This document shows positions 42,900-51,734 of a stretch of 60,908 bases of DNA, one piece after another. Every line of letters starts with the position of its first letter. The stretch's first letter is position 1. The notes below the pieces were generated by a model that worked only from the letters and a program-made list of their open reading frames with translations, ran no database searches and had not been told where the DNA came from. Origin of the DNA: Lactobacillaceae bacterium UBA5807 (lineage in GTDB: Bacteria; Bacillota; Bacilli; Lactobacillales; Lactobacillaceae); assembly GCA_002418005.1 (NCBI GenBank), contig DIDF01000095.1, forward strand, positions 1 through 60,908. The letters run 5' to 3'. Position numbers and translations under genes: made by a program.

Positions 42900-44456
42900 T
42901 TAATTCTTCATATCATCTGAATGTTCTTCATGGCGACGTTGGTAATCCGCAATATTTTTGTATTCAGGTTTAAGTGCCCGACTGATCCGAATATAAATTG
43001 GGATTAACTCTCGGTACGCACTAAAATTCTTTGGATTTGGATGGTGAACAACCGTTGTTCCAACAAATTTGGAAACATCGGTTAAACTGGCAATCAAACC
43101 TGTGCTATACATTGCTAAAGTAGCTGCACCAAGAGCGGTACTTTCAAAACTTTCAGGAATTGAAACATCATGCTCAAAAATATCTGTTAGCATTTGTCGC
43201 CAAAGCTCTGAACGAGCAAAACCACCATTAGCTTGAATACTGACTGGTTCGCCGACAACTTCCTCTAAAGCCAGACTAACTGTGTATAGATTGTAAACAA
43301 TACCCTCTAGGGCTGCTCTAATCATGTGGGCTCTTGTGGTGGTCCTACTAAGGCCAAAGAAGGAACCACGGGCATTTGCATCCCAAATAGGCGCTCTTTC
43401 ACCGCCCAAGAATGGGAAGAAAATCAAACCATCTGAACCAGCCGGAATTTTTGAAGCAATTTGAGTTAGCAAATCATAAGGATCAATCTTCATTTGTTCA
43501 GCGGTAACCTTTTCGGGAGCACAAAGTTTATCTCGAACCCACCTAAAGACAACGCCGCCATTATTTATCGGGCCACCAATACACCACATGTTCTTTGCTA
43601 GGTAATAACAAAATACTCTAGCTTTTGGATCTGTATGAGGTTTATCAGCGATAACTCTAACGGCTCCAGAAGTTCCGATGGTAACCGCCTCAACCCCAGG
43701 CTTGATGGCGTTGACACCTAGATTTGCCAAAGGGCCATCCGAAGCGCCAATTATAAATGGCGTATCTGGATTAATTCCCAAAACTTCGGCATACTGTTTT
43801 TTTATACCTTTTAATTGATACGTTGTATCTACAAGTTCTGGCAGTGAATCCTTAGTGATCCCAGCAATTTTAAGCGCCTGAGTATCCCAGTCCATCTTGT
43901 AGATATTGAACATGCCCGTGGCATTTGCAATGGAATAATCTTCTTTCAACACCCCAAATAGTTTGTAATTAATATATTCTTTAATACCAACAAACCAACG
44001 GGCTTTTTTAAATAAATCTGGATAGTCATTTCTGATCCAAATAATCTTTGACAGCGGCGTCATCGGGTGAATAGGAGTTCCGGTGTTTTTATAGATTTCC
44101 ATTCCTTGTGGGCTTGCTTTTAGCTCGTCAGCATATTTAACTGCTCGATTGTCTCCCCAAGTAATTGCTCGATTTAAAGGCTTGTAGTTTTCGTCCAGTA
44201 AAATCAAACTGTGCATGGCACAGGACATTCCGATACCTTTTAAATCATCTTTGGAGATATTAGCCTTCCTAATAACATTGGTGATTCCGTCCAGCATAGC
44301 AGAAAAAATTTCTTCTGGGTCTTCTTCTGCCATATCAGGAGTGTCCTGATAGAGTGGATAACCATTATTTGAGTAGCCCTTAACTTTACCATCGGTATCA
44401 AATAAAACCGTTTTAACACTGGTTGTTCCAATATCTACTCCTAATGTATAGTCCAT
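42900..44456 (-). CDS. gntK: Gluconate kinase (FGGY family)
   Basis: Phosphorylates gluconate to 6-phosphogluconate, feeding the pentose-phosphate/phosphoketolase route. The 518-residue product begins MDYTLGVDIGTTSVKTVLFD with the FGGY ATP-binding loop, has GGERAPIWDANARG and the ANGGFARS block. The ATG at 44456 follows GAAAGGTTGG; the longer in-frame opening to 44606 has no ribosome site. It is the first gene of gntK-gntP and diverges from the RpiR regulator; a cre-like site lies 71 bases upstream. Confidence 0.93.
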   Translation of the reverse strand: MDYTLGVDIGTTSVKTVLFDTDGKVKGYSNNGYPLYQDTPDMAEEDPEEIFSAMLDGITNVIRKANISKDDLKGIGMSCAMHSLILLDENYKPLNRAITWGDNRAVKYADELKASPQGMEIYKNTGTPIHPMTPLSKIIWIRNDYPDLFKKARWFVGIKEYINYKLFGVLKEDYSIANATGMFNIYKMDWDTQALKIAGITKDSLPELVDTTYQLKGIKKQYAEVLGINPDTPFIIGASDGPLANLGVNAIKPGVEAVTIGTSGAVRVIADKPHTDPKARVFCYYLAKNMWCIGGPINNGGVVFRWVRDKLCAPEKVTAEQMKIDPYDLLTQIASKIPAGSDGLIFFPFLGGERAPIWDANARGSFFGLSRTTTRAHMIRAALEGIVYNLYTVSLALEEVVGEPVSIQANGGFARSELWRQMLTDIFEHDVSIPESFESTALGAATLAMYSTGLIASLTDVSKFVGTTVVHHPNPKNFSAYRELIPIYIRISRALKPEYKNIADYQRRHEEHSDDMKN

Positions 44457-44526
44457 TTTTACCAACCTTTCTTGAAATAAAAATAATTTCCAACAAAACC
44501 GTTTAGTTAAATAATTAATAATTGCT

Positions 44527-44540
44527 CGGTAACGCTTACA
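44527..44540 (-). promoter_or_regulatory. cre-like CcpA site upstream of gntK
   Basis: On the minus strand TGTAAGCGTTACCG matches the catabolite-responsive element consensus at 12 of 14 positions and has the GTAA-GCG-TTAC partial symmetry. It lies in the 248-base gap between gntK and the divergent rpiR gene, where carbon catabolite control of gluconate use would be expected. Confidence 0.6.
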
Positions 44541-44704
44541 TAATAAACTAACGCCTTTGCTCGCCCCGTGGCCATTTACTTTCGAAGCTACTTTATTTTT
44601 GCACATTTAAAATCACTTTACAAATAAAAGTAACCATTAATTTCAAATCTGTTGTAAAATATTTACATAATAAGAAAAAGGTTTTTTCATGAAAGGTGGA
44701 TAAC

Positions 44705-45550
44705 ATGAGCTCACCAGTAAAACGTCTTCAAAATTCATTTTCAAAATTAAGTCGGACAAACAGAAAAATTGCTAAGGTAGTAATTGATGATCCCCAGTTG
44801 GCATCCGAATCAAATATTGAGGAATTAGCAAAGAAGACAAGAACTTCTACTGCTTCAGTTTCTCGACTAGTTAAAACATTAGGGTATAATAATTATCGAG
44901 AGTTTACATTGGCTTTGGCTTATACTCAGCTTTCACCGCAAAATTTGCCGATATTTAAAGATATTGATGCCAAAGACAGTTTTTCGGTGATCGCAGATAA
45001 AGTATTTACCGGAAGTCAACGAGCTTTGCAGGACACTAGAAGTGGAATGAACGAATCAGACCTTGCTAGAGCCGTTTTGCGAATTATTAATTGTAAGCAC
45101 CTAGGTTTCTTTGGTTTGGGCGGTTCAAGCATTGCCGCATTGGATGGGTATCATAAATTTTTGCGAACTTCCTTAAACTGCTCGTTTTATAACGATTATG
45201 ATTTTCAGCTTATGCAAGCGGTTAGAATGAATGAGGATGATTGTGCAATTGTGATCTCCCATTCCGGAAAAAATCGGCAGACAGTTAAAATTGCAGAGAC
45301 ACTAAAAAAACGGAAGGTTACGGTAATTGCTATCACTAGTTATCCTGATTCGCCCTTGGCGGCTCACAGTGATATTAGTTTCATTTCTTCAAGTGACGAA
45401 TCTAACTATCGTTCTGAAGGGATGTATGCTTTGATAGCCCAAATGGCTATTATGGACGCACTGTTTATGATGGCCGCAGTTAGAATGGGTTCAGCGGTTG
45501 AAGGTACGATTAGAAACGTTCAAAATATAATTGAGAGTACTCGTAGTTAG
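44705..45550 (+). CDS. RpiR/MurR-family regulator of gluconate genes
   Basis: RpiR regulators sense sugar phosphates. The 281-residue product has an N-terminal helix-turn-helix domain (NIEELAKKTRTSTASVSRLVK) and a C-terminal SIS phosphosugar-binding domain with FGLGGSS and VISHSGKNRQT. The ATG follows GAAAGGTGG. Divergence from gntK-gntP suggests it controls them, with 6-phosphogluconate as a plausible effector; this is inference from context. Confidence 0.88.
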   Translation: MSSPVKRLQNSFSKLSRTNRKIAKVVIDDPQLASESNIEELAKKTRTSTASVSRLVKTLGYNNYREFTLALAYTQLSPQNLPIFKDIDAKDSFSVIADKVFTGSQRALQDTRSGMNESDLARAVLRIINCKHLGFFGLGGSSIAALDGYHKFLRTSLNCSFYNDYDFQLMQAVRMNEDDCAIVISHSGKNRQTVKIAETLKKRKVTVIAITSYPDSPLAAHSDISFISSSDESNYRSEGMYALIAQMAIMDALFMMAAVRMGSAVEGTIRNVQNIIESTRS

Positions 45551-45586
45551 AATGATTTAATTTCGTAAAAATCGAGATGACGGTAA

Positions 45587-46357
45587 GTGAAGCGACAAGA
45601 CATTCAGCCAATATATACTCGTAGATCACAAGAAAAGAAGAGTGGGACTAAAGTTATTGTGGTTGGGTTGTTGCTGCTTATCATTTTAGGAATATTTTTT
45701 GCTAAAAATATTTACCAGCGAAATCAACTAAAAAATTATCCTGTCAGAGGGGTAACTCTAGATCAAGATAATGGTTATATTGATTTTGATCAGTTAAGAG
45801 ATAATGGGGTCAAGTTTGTATATTTAAAAGCCACTCAAGGTGCAGCCTTTTCAGATGATAGTTTTGGCAGTAACTACCAAAGAAGCCAAGGGGCTTTAAT
45901 TCCAGTGGGTGTTTATCATTATTTTAGTTTTAGTTCTTCTCCCAAGGATCAATTTAATAATTTTATCCAGCAGGTAAAGTACAATACTGGCAGTTTGCCG
46001 ATAATGATTCAGGTTCAATATTATGCTGGGTATGATTCGGAAAATGTCAAGTGGAAAAAGACCAGTGGTCAGATCTATCAGTTGGTCAAGCTTTTGATAA
46101 ATTATTATAAACGGCCAGTGATTATTTCTGCCAATCAGCAAATAATTAAATCAATTGGTATTCAGAAAGGAAAATATCTCGAATACTGGTTTGCCGATGG
46201 GAAACCAAATCAAGGCAATAGTGGGGCTGCATTCATTTCTAATAATCAGTCTCAAAGGTATATCCTGGATCATCAGTCGGTTTCTTTACCTTTGGTTTTA
46301 TTTAATGGGAGCACAAAAAAATGGCATCAATATCTTGATACCATGGTAGATAAGTAA
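45587..46357 (+). CDS. GH25-like membrane-anchored protein, catalytic residues not conserved
   Basis: GH25 lysozymes cut peptidoglycan. The 256-residue product has a basic cytosolic tail, one membrane segment (about 22-39) and a GH25-type barrel: GVTLDQDNGYIDF (55-67), VYLKATQG, GVYHYFSF. In active enzymes the first strand carries GxDVS-type aspartate and a later strand a D-x-E pair; here these read GVTLDQ and IMIQVQ (139-144), so both acidic pairs are altered. It may bind rather than cut glycan. The start is a GTG at 45587. No terminator is visible before the convergent gene. Confidence 0.8.
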   Translation: MKRQDIQPIYTRRSQEKKSGTKVIVVGLLLLIILGIFFAKNIYQRNQLKNYPVRGVTLDQDNGYIDFDQLRDNGVKFVYLKATQGAAFSDDSFGSNYQRSQGALIPVGVYHYFSFSSSPKDQFNNFIQQVKYNTGSLPIMIQVQYYAGYDSENVKWKKTSGQIYQLVKLLINYYKRPVIISANQQIIKSIGIQKGKYLEYWFADGKPNQGNSGAAFISNNQSQRYILDHQSVSLPLVLFNGSTKKWHQYLDTMVDK

Positions 46358-46361
46358 ATAT

Positions 46362-46718
46362 TTAACCTTGTAGGGAAGCTGGAAAAAGATCATAAGTATC
46401 ATTGTCGGATTCGTCATAAAATTTAACTGGCCGAGCTTCATTAGCTCTTAATTCTAATTTATAACCAAACTTATCGACGTAAGATACTTGGTAACGACTA
46501 GCTGATCTAATTTTAGTTGCAATTTCGCGACCATCAATTTTAAGCTTTAAGTCGGGTTCCACAACTATTTTATGTGTTCGTTTACCGTCTTTAAAATACC
46601 AGGTTCCTGCAAAGAATATTGGATCAAATGATTCAATATTCTTTTTATTTGCTTTAGGCGAATGAAATAGGCCGACAACAAATGAAATCAGAAAGATTAT
46701 TAAACCTCGTATACGCAT
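46362..46718 (-). CDS. DUF4828-like small membrane/secreted protein
   Basis: A 118-residue protein of unknown function with one N-terminal hydrophobic segment (MRIRGLIIFLISFVVGLF) and a beta-rich remainder with FAGTWYFKDGKRTHKIVV. It resembles the DUF4828 family of lactobacilli. The ATG at 46718 follows AAAGGGC; a longer in-frame opening to 46739 begins within that site. It is convergent with the GH25-like gene (four bases between) and divergent from the oxidoreductase gene. Confidence 0.7.
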   Translation of the reverse strand: MRIRGLIIFLISFVVGLFHSPKANKKNIESFDPIFFAGTWYFKDGKRTHKIVVEPDLKLKIDGREIATKIRSASRYQVSYVDKFGYKLELRANEARPVKFYDESDNDTYDLFPASLQG

Positions 46719-46850
46719 AACGCCAGCCCTTTCAAACAAATTTTTTATTCTATTTTTATTATAAACACTTTTTTTGACAAAGGGTCGATGTTTGAATTTT
46801 CATTTGGTTAAATCATTGTTACAATTAAATAACGAAAGGTGGGGATATTC

Positions 46851-47858
46851 TTGATTAAATTGGCAACCATTGGTACAAATTGGATTACACAAAAATTTGT
46901 TGATGCAGTTAAAAAAAGCGGTAAATACACTTTTACCAGTGTTTATTCAAGAAAGCAGGAAACCGGTAAAGCTTTTGCTGATCAGAATGGGGTAAAAGAA
47001 GTTTTTTCTGATTTGAATCTTTTCTTTAAAAGCGGGAATTTTGACACGGTTTATATTGCTTCACCTAATAGTCTCCATTTTAATCAAGCAAAATTAGCAA
47101 TTCAAAATGGTAAAAATGTGATTGTTGAAAAGCCAGCTTTCATGAATCAAAAGCAAATGAGTGATATTTTAGAATTTTTAAAAAAACGTCCTCAGGTCAA
47201 AATGTTTGAAGCGGCCCGGAATATTCATACTGCTAATTTCCAGAAAATTGCTTCACAGGTTAGTAACATGTCAGTCATCCAGGGAGCAGAGTTTACCTAT
47301 TCTAAATATTCTTCTCGTTATGATGCAGTTTTAGCGGGAAATAAACCAAACGTTTTTTCACTAAAGTTTGCGGGCGGAGCGCTTTTGGATTTAGGAGTTT
47401 ATACAGTTTATGATGCTGTAGCTTTGTTCGGGATGCCTGAAGAAGTAAGCTATCATCCTCAATTAATAAGCACTGGGGTTGACGGTAAGGGAACTGCAGT
47501 ATTAGATTATGATGATTTTACAGTTACTTTGAACTTTTCCAAAATAACTAATTCTACAATGACTTCGGAAATATATGGATTAAAAGATTATATTTCGATT
47601 GATAACGCTGGTGAAATTAATAAAGTAAACTATATTGATTCAGCTGGTAAGACAATCCCAATAAGTACTGAAAGTCATGAGAATTCAATGTTACCTGAAG
47701 TTTTGGATTTTGCCAGAGTCTTGAGTCAGCCGAATTCATCTCAAAATCAAAAAGATTATCAAAAATGGTTAAATTTAAGTATTAATGTGAATAAATTGAT
47801 GTTTAATTTACGTCAGGATGCTCATGTTTATTTTGTCGGTGAACAAGAACAGAAATGA
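46851..47858 (+). CDS. Gfo/Idh/MocA-family oxidoreductase
   Basis: NAD(P)-dependent sugar or polyol oxidoreductase family; the substrate is unknown. The 335-residue product has an N-terminal Rossmann domain (KLATIGTNWI; the usual GxGxxG is reduced to GTNWI), the conserved EKPA motif (NVIVEKPAF) and a C-terminal alpha/beta domain with GGALLDLGVY. The TTG at 46851 behind AAAGGTGGGG is preferred to the GTG at 46839, which is part of that site. It lies nine bases ahead of the helicase gene. Confidence 0.88.
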   Translation: MIKLATIGTNWITQKFVDAVKKSGKYTFTSVYSRKQETGKAFADQNGVKEVFSDLNLFFKSGNFDTVYIASPNSLHFNQAKLAIQNGKNVIVEKPAFMNQKQMSDILEFLKKRPQVKMFEAARNIHTANFQKIASQVSNMSVIQGAEFTYSKYSSRYDAVLAGNKPNVFSLKFAGGALLDLGVYTVYDAVALFGMPEEVSYHPQLISTGVDGKGTAVLDYDDFTVTLNFSKITNSTMTSEIYGLKDYISIDNAGEINKVNYIDSAGKTIPISTESHENSMLPEVLDFARVLSQPNSSQNQKDYQKWLNLSINVNKLMFNLRQDAHVYFVGEQEQK

Positions 47859-47867
47859 GGAACTAGT

Positions 47868-49136
47868 TTGAAAGAAGTATTTCAGAATCATTTTCAAGAA
47901 TTGGGGTTTGAAAAGCAGACAGCAATTCAAAAAGCAGTTTATGATCCTTTGCGCTCTAAAACAAGTGTCGTAGGCTTAGCCCCCACAGGTTCAGGAAAAA
48001 CTTTAGCTTTTACGATACCTATGTTGGAATTAATCGAATCCAGTTCAAATGATTTGCAGGCAATAATTATTGAACCCTCAGCAGAGTTGGCAATGCAGAC
48101 ATTTCGCGTTATCTCGGATTGGTCCAAGTTAATTGATGTAAAAGTTTCTTCTTTAATTGGGGGAGTGAATATTTCTAGGCAAATTGATAGCCTAAAAAAT
48201 GATCCTCAGATTATTGTGGGAACCACCGGAAGAATTGAAAATTTAGTTAATTTGGGAAAGATAAGTTTTAAAGCTTTGCAGGTGATGATTATTGACGAAG
48301 CTGATAACTTACTAAGTGAGGATACTTTAAAACCGATTAGAAATTTTGTTGACCTTTGTCCTCAAGATGTTTGCCTTGGATTCTTTTCGGCTACTGAAAG
48401 TGATATTGTTGCCCACCTTAACAGATGGTTTAATCAAGAAATTCAGCGTTTTGATGTCAGAGAAATCGATGATACAAGAGGAAAGGTCGATCACAGAGCC
48501 TTAGAAGTGTCTAATCAAAAGAAACCATTAATGTTACTGCGTTTTTTACATGTTAAGGGTTTTAGAGCCCTAGTCTTTTTTAATGAAATCCAGTCGTTAG
48601 AAAAAACTAACGGTTTTTTAAAGCATCATCATGTCGATCAGGTTGCTACTTTAACAAGTGAACAACGCCAGGTTAGTCGGCAAAAATCACTCAATGGATT
48701 TAAAAAAGGTACTTATTCTCTTCTCCTTACGACAGATGTTGCTGCCCGAGGCATAGATGTTATTGATCTACCGGCTGTCATTAATTATGATCTCCCTAAA
48801 GATTCTAAAACTTATATTCATCGTGTGGGACGAACTGGAAGAATGCACCATGATGGCATAATTATTAATATGGGTGACGATCATGATATTAGAGATTTAA
48901 AAAAATTGCTGGTAGGTTCTGATTTTAATATCAAAAAAATCTATTTTAAAGGAAATCAACTAAGTGATAGTAAACCTAAGATAGAAAGAAGCTATCGCAC
49001 CCAAGAACAAAAGAATTTTGAGAAAAAAGAATTTGCCCAGGACAGTAAACCAGTAATTCAAGCTAAACATTCCGTTCATCCTAAAAAAGGTAAACATTCA
49101 AAGAGAAAAGGAATGCGACATAAGCGTAAAGCTTAA
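47868..49136 (+). CDS. DEAD-box ATP-dependent RNA helicase
   Basis: Unwinds RNA in ribosome assembly or mRNA turnover. The 422-residue product has motif I APTGSGKT (38-45), motif Ia EPSAELA, motif II DEAD in IIDEADNLL, motif III SAT, and motif VI HRVGRTGR, followed by a Lys/Arg-rich tail typical of RNA-binding extensions. It is close to the CshB-like group of Firmicutes, but the ortholog is uncertain. The start is a TTG behind TGAGGAAC. Confidence 0.92.
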   Translation: MKEVFQNHFQELGFEKQTAIQKAVYDPLRSKTSVVGLAPTGSGKTLAFTIPMLELIESSSNDLQAIIIEPSAELAMQTFRVISDWSKLIDVKVSSLIGGVNISRQIDSLKNDPQIIVGTTGRIENLVNLGKISFKALQVMIIDEADNLLSEDTLKPIRNFVDLCPQDVCLGFFSATESDIVAHLNRWFNQEIQRFDVREIDDTRGKVDHRALEVSNQKKPLMLLRFLHVKGFRALVFFNEIQSLEKTNGFLKHHHVDQVATLTSEQRQVSRQKSLNGFKKGTYSLLLTTDVAARGIDVIDLPAVINYDLPKDSKTYIHRVGRTGRMHHDGIIINMGDDHDIRDLKKLLVGSDFNIKKIYFKGNQLSDSKPKIERSYRTQEQKNFEKKEFAQDSKPVIQAKHSVHPKKGKHSKRKGMRHKRKA

Positions 49137-49196
49137 CTCTAATCTTTACATTTAAATGATTAAATGAGAAAATTAACAAGTAGTTATTTCTTTTTT

Positions 49197-49269
49197 GGCC
49201 TCATAGCACAACTGGATAGGGCAACCGCCTCCTAAGCGGCTGATCCCGGTTCGAGTCCGGGTGAGGCCA
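49197..49269 (+). tRNA. tRNA-Arg (anticodon CCT)
   Basis: The 73-base sequence folds as a cloverleaf: acceptor GGCCTCA (49197-49203) with TGAGGCC (49262-49268), anticodon stem CCGC/GCGG with loop CTCCTAA, so the anticodon is CCT (reads AGG), and T-arm CCCGGTTCGAGTCCGGG. The discriminator is A49269 and the CCA end is not encoded. A weak promoter TTTACA-17-GAAAAT lies at 49145-49173. Confidence 0.95.
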
Positions 49270-49281
49270 TCGCTAATATTC

Positions 49282-49341
49282 AAAAGCGCCAAAGTTTCGA
49301 ATTATCTGTTTTTAACAGATCTTCAAAACTTTGGCGCTTTT
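49282..49341. terminator. Long terminator hairpin behind tRNA-Arg and the 46-residue ORF
   Basis: AAAAGCGCCAAAGTTT (49282-49297) and AAACTTTGGCGCTTTT (49326-49341) are perfect 16-base complements, and an inner hairpin ATCTGTT/AACAGAT (49304-49310, 49314-49320) is nested within. The symmetric A/T ends allow termination from both sides. Confidence 0.85.
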
Positions 49342-49350
49342 AGTTTATTA

Positions 49351-49491
49351 CTATTTCATCAAAAAAATAGCTACAATCCAAATTAAGGCGGTAAAGATCA
49401 ATCCAATTCCAATAAAAGTAAATCCAGCGCTTGTTGAGTAATGACCACTGGGAAATTCTTTTTCGCGTTTACGATAATCTTGTCTTTGCAT
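49351..49491 (-). CDS. Small single-pass membrane protein (46 residues), unknown
   Basis: An ATG at 49489-49491 on the minus strand, behind GAAGGAGAAA, opens a 46-residue frame ending at TAG (49351-49353). The N-terminal half is charged (MQRQDYRKREKEFPSGHYST) and the C-terminal half is one hydrophobic helix (residues 22-45) ending in MK. It lies between the tRNA terminator and the glycosyltransferase gene on the same strand, 30 bases after that gene's stop. I do not recognise the family; the strong ribosome site and the clean one-helix layout support translation. Confidence 0.7.
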   Translation of the reverse strand: MQRQDYRKREKEFPSGHYSTSAGFTFIGIGLIFTALIWIVAIFLMK

Positions 49492-49521
49492 GATTTTTCT
49501 CCTTCAGCGAAAATTCAAATA

Positions 49522-50469
49522 TTACTTCTTTTCTTCAATAATAAATTGAGGTCGGTGTTTAGTTTCCAAGTATATTTTGCTGATATATTCGCCAACAATT
49601 CCTAAACAAAATAGAACTACACCGTTTAAAAAGAGAATTATGGAAACTAGTGAAGCCCAGCCATCAACTGAGCCGCCAAAGAATAGTGCTCTAACGACCA
49701 CAAAAATTAGGCCGATAATCGATAATCCACAAATAAAACCGCCAATTAATGTTGCTAATTTTAATGGAACATCAGAGAAATCTACGATTGCTTCCATGGA
49801 ATATTCAAATAACTGAAATAATGACCAAGAAGAAGTTCCTGCAGCTCTTGGAACACCTTCATACTCTAAATACTTAGTTTCAAAACCAACCCAAGAAAAG
49901 ATTCCTTTGCTGAAACGGTTGTATTCAGGAAGTTCCAAAACCGCGTCCACATATTTTCTAGTCATCAAACGATAATCTCGAACGTTTTGTTTGATCGGTA
50001 CTTTAGACATTTTGTTCATAACTTTGTAAAACGAGGATGAAAGAAATGCTCGAATAGGATTTTGATGCCGTGATTTTTGTATGCAGCCAACTACTTGATA
50101 GTTTTGTTTTGGGTCTTCTAAGATATCAATCATTTGAATTAAAAGCTCTGGGGGATCCTGAAGATCAACATCCATTACTGCCACATAATCACCTTTGGCA
50201 TTTTCTAAACCAGCTGCGAGGGCTGATTCTTTTCCAAAGTTTCTTGAAAATGATATGTAATGGACTTCATCGGGATGTTGTTGATTGAGTAGACGCATTT
50301 TTTCTAAAGTTTTGTCTCGTGATCCATCATTTACGAAAAGATAATCTGGTTTATATTCCTCATCTTTTTGTTCATTAAGTTTCTTAAATACCTTTTCAGT
50401 CGTGTTATAAAACAGTTCCACCGTCGGTTCCTCGTTGAAACAAGGAACGATGATACTAATTGTTTTCAA
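49522..50469 (-). CDS. Glycosyltransferase family 2, polyprenyl-phosphate type (GtrB/DPM-like)
   Basis: Probably transfers a sugar from a nucleotide donor to undecaprenyl phosphate for wall or teichoic acid decoration. The 315-residue product has a GT-A domain with VPCFNEE, VNDGSRD and the DVDLQDPP metal-binding motif, and two C-terminal membrane segments (about 235-260 and 270-295), the GtrB arrangement. The ATG follows GGAGGAAGC. It diverges from the epimerase gene. The sugar is unknown. Confidence 0.9.
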   Translation of the reverse strand: MKTISIIVPCFNEEPTVELFYNTTEKVFKKLNEQKDEEYKPDYLFVNDGSRDKTLEKMRLLNQQHPDEVHYISFSRNFGKESALAAGLENAKGDYVAVMDVDLQDPPELLIQMIDILEDPKQNYQVVGCIQKSRHQNPIRAFLSSSFYKVMNKMSKVPIKQNVRDYRLMTRKYVDAVLELPEYNRFSKGIFSWVGFETKYLEYEGVPRAAGTSSWSLFQLFEYSMEAIVDFSDVPLKLATLIGGFICGLSIIGLIFVVVRALFFGGSVDGWASLVSIILFLNGVVLFCLGIVGEYISKIYLETKHRPQFIIEEKK

Positions 50470-50575
50470 GGTGCTTCCTCCAATTCAATGTCAGCAAAAT
50501 TACATTAATTATACCATACAAAATATTCAGAAATATTGATATTCACTAAGTGATCCTTAAGTTTATAGATATTTT

Positions 50576-50584
50576 TGCTATAAT
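50576..50584 (+). promoter_or_regulatory. Extended -10 promoter of wecB-yihY
   Basis: TGCTATAAT (50576-50584) within TTTTTGCTATAATTGAT. The same 17-base word recurs ahead of the gene at 54127 (54061 onward), so it looks like a standard strong promoter form in this genome. It lies 26 bases from the epimerase start. Confidence 0.65.
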
Positions 50585-50610
50585 TGATAAGATAAAAGGA
50601 GAACTGTTTA

Positions 50611-51729
50611 ATGAAACCAATCAAAGTGATGACAATTTTTGGGACCCGCCCGGAAGCTATCAAGATGGCTCCCATAATTTTGCTAATGCAAAAACACTTA
50701 AACGACTTTAACCCAGTTACGGTTGTTTCAGCTCAACACCGGCAAATGCTAGATCAAGTCCTTCACATTTTTTCAATTAAACCGCAGTATGATTTGAACA
50801 TCATGAAGGCAAATCAGACCTTAAGTGACATTACCACCAAAGTCATTCTTGAGCTCAATGCCATAATCGAAAAAGAAAATCCGGATGTCATTTTAGTTCA
50901 TGGGGATACAACCACAACTTTTGCGGCTAGTGTTGCTGCATTTTATCACAAAATTATTTTAGGTCATGTTGAAGCAGGATTAAGAACTTGGGATAAATAT
51001 TCTCCTTATCCTGAAGAAATGAATAGACAGCTTACCGACGTGCTTGCTGACATTTATTTTGCTCCCACTCAGTTGAGTAAACAAAATCTTTTAAAAGAAA
51101 ATCATCAAGAAGATAAAATTTTCGTAACCGGCAATACGGCCATTGATGCTTTAAAACAGACAGTTAGCAAAAATTACCATCATTCAGTTTTGGATGAAAT
51201 AAATGAAAAATCAAAGATGATTCTTTTGACAATGCATCGTCGCGAAAATCAAGGAAAACCGATGATCAGGACATTTAAGGCAATTTCCGAGGTCTTGGCG
51301 AATCATCCAGACGTTGATGTAGTTTATCCAGTCCATTTGAGCCCAGCTGTTCAAAAAGCCGCTCACGAAGTATTTGATGGTAATAAACAAGTTCATTTAA
51401 TCAAACCATTGGATGTGCTTGATTTTCATAATATGGCAGCAAGAAGTTATTTTATTATGACTGATTCAGGTGGAGTCCAAGAAGAGGCACCATCACTTGG
51501 CAAACCGGTTTTAGTTCTTCGAGAAGAAACCGAACGGCCGGAAGGAGTTTCCGCTGGTACTTTAAGGCTAGTTGGCACAGATCCAAAAAAAATTAAGGAA
51601 AACATGGAAGATTTACTCTCTAATCCTAAAGAATATAAAAAAATGGCTGATGCCAAAAATCCATATGGGGATGGTTACGCAGCTAAAAGAATTTTAAACG
51701 CAATTAAGGTTCAGTTTGAAAACAGGTGA
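50611..51729 (+). CDS. wecB: UDP-N-acetylglucosamine 2-epimerase (non-hydrolysing)
   Basis: Interconverts UDP-GlcNAc and UDP-ManNAc, the donor for teichoic acid linkage units and some capsules. The 372-residue product has FGTRPEAIKMAP at the N-terminus, HGDTTTTFA, GHVEAGLRT, YPEEMNR and TDSGGVQEEAP, all family blocks. The ATG follows AAGGAGAA. Its TGA overlaps the region of the next ribosome site. The name mnaA is also used in Gram-positives. Confidence 0.95.
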   Translation: MKPIKVMTIFGTRPEAIKMAPIILLMQKHLNDFNPVTVVSAQHRQMLDQVLHIFSIKPQYDLNIMKANQTLSDITTKVILELNAIIEKENPDVILVHGDTTTTFAASVAAFYHKIILGHVEAGLRTWDKYSPYPEEMNRQLTDVLADIYFAPTQLSKQNLLKENHQEDKIFVTGNTAIDALKQTVSKNYHHSVLDEINEKSKMILLTMHRRENQGKPMIRTFKAISEVLANHPDVDVVYPVHLSPAVQKAAHEVFDGNKQVHLIKPLDVLDFHNMAARSYFIMTDSGGVQEEAPSLGKPVLVLREETERPEGVSAGTLRLVGTDPKKIKENMEDLLSNPKEYKKMADAKNPYGDGYAAKRILNAIKVQFENR

Positions 51730-51734
51730 TCAGT

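Noticed and set aside
44457..44606. 50-residue N-terminal extension of gluconate kinase
   Set aside because: The extension covers the regulatory gap with the cre-like site; the ATG at 44456 has a good ribosome site and the family N-terminus.
49197..49269. tRNA-Arg as an integration site for a mobile element
   Set aside because: No integrase, no repeated tRNA 3' end and no composition change in the adjoining sequence.
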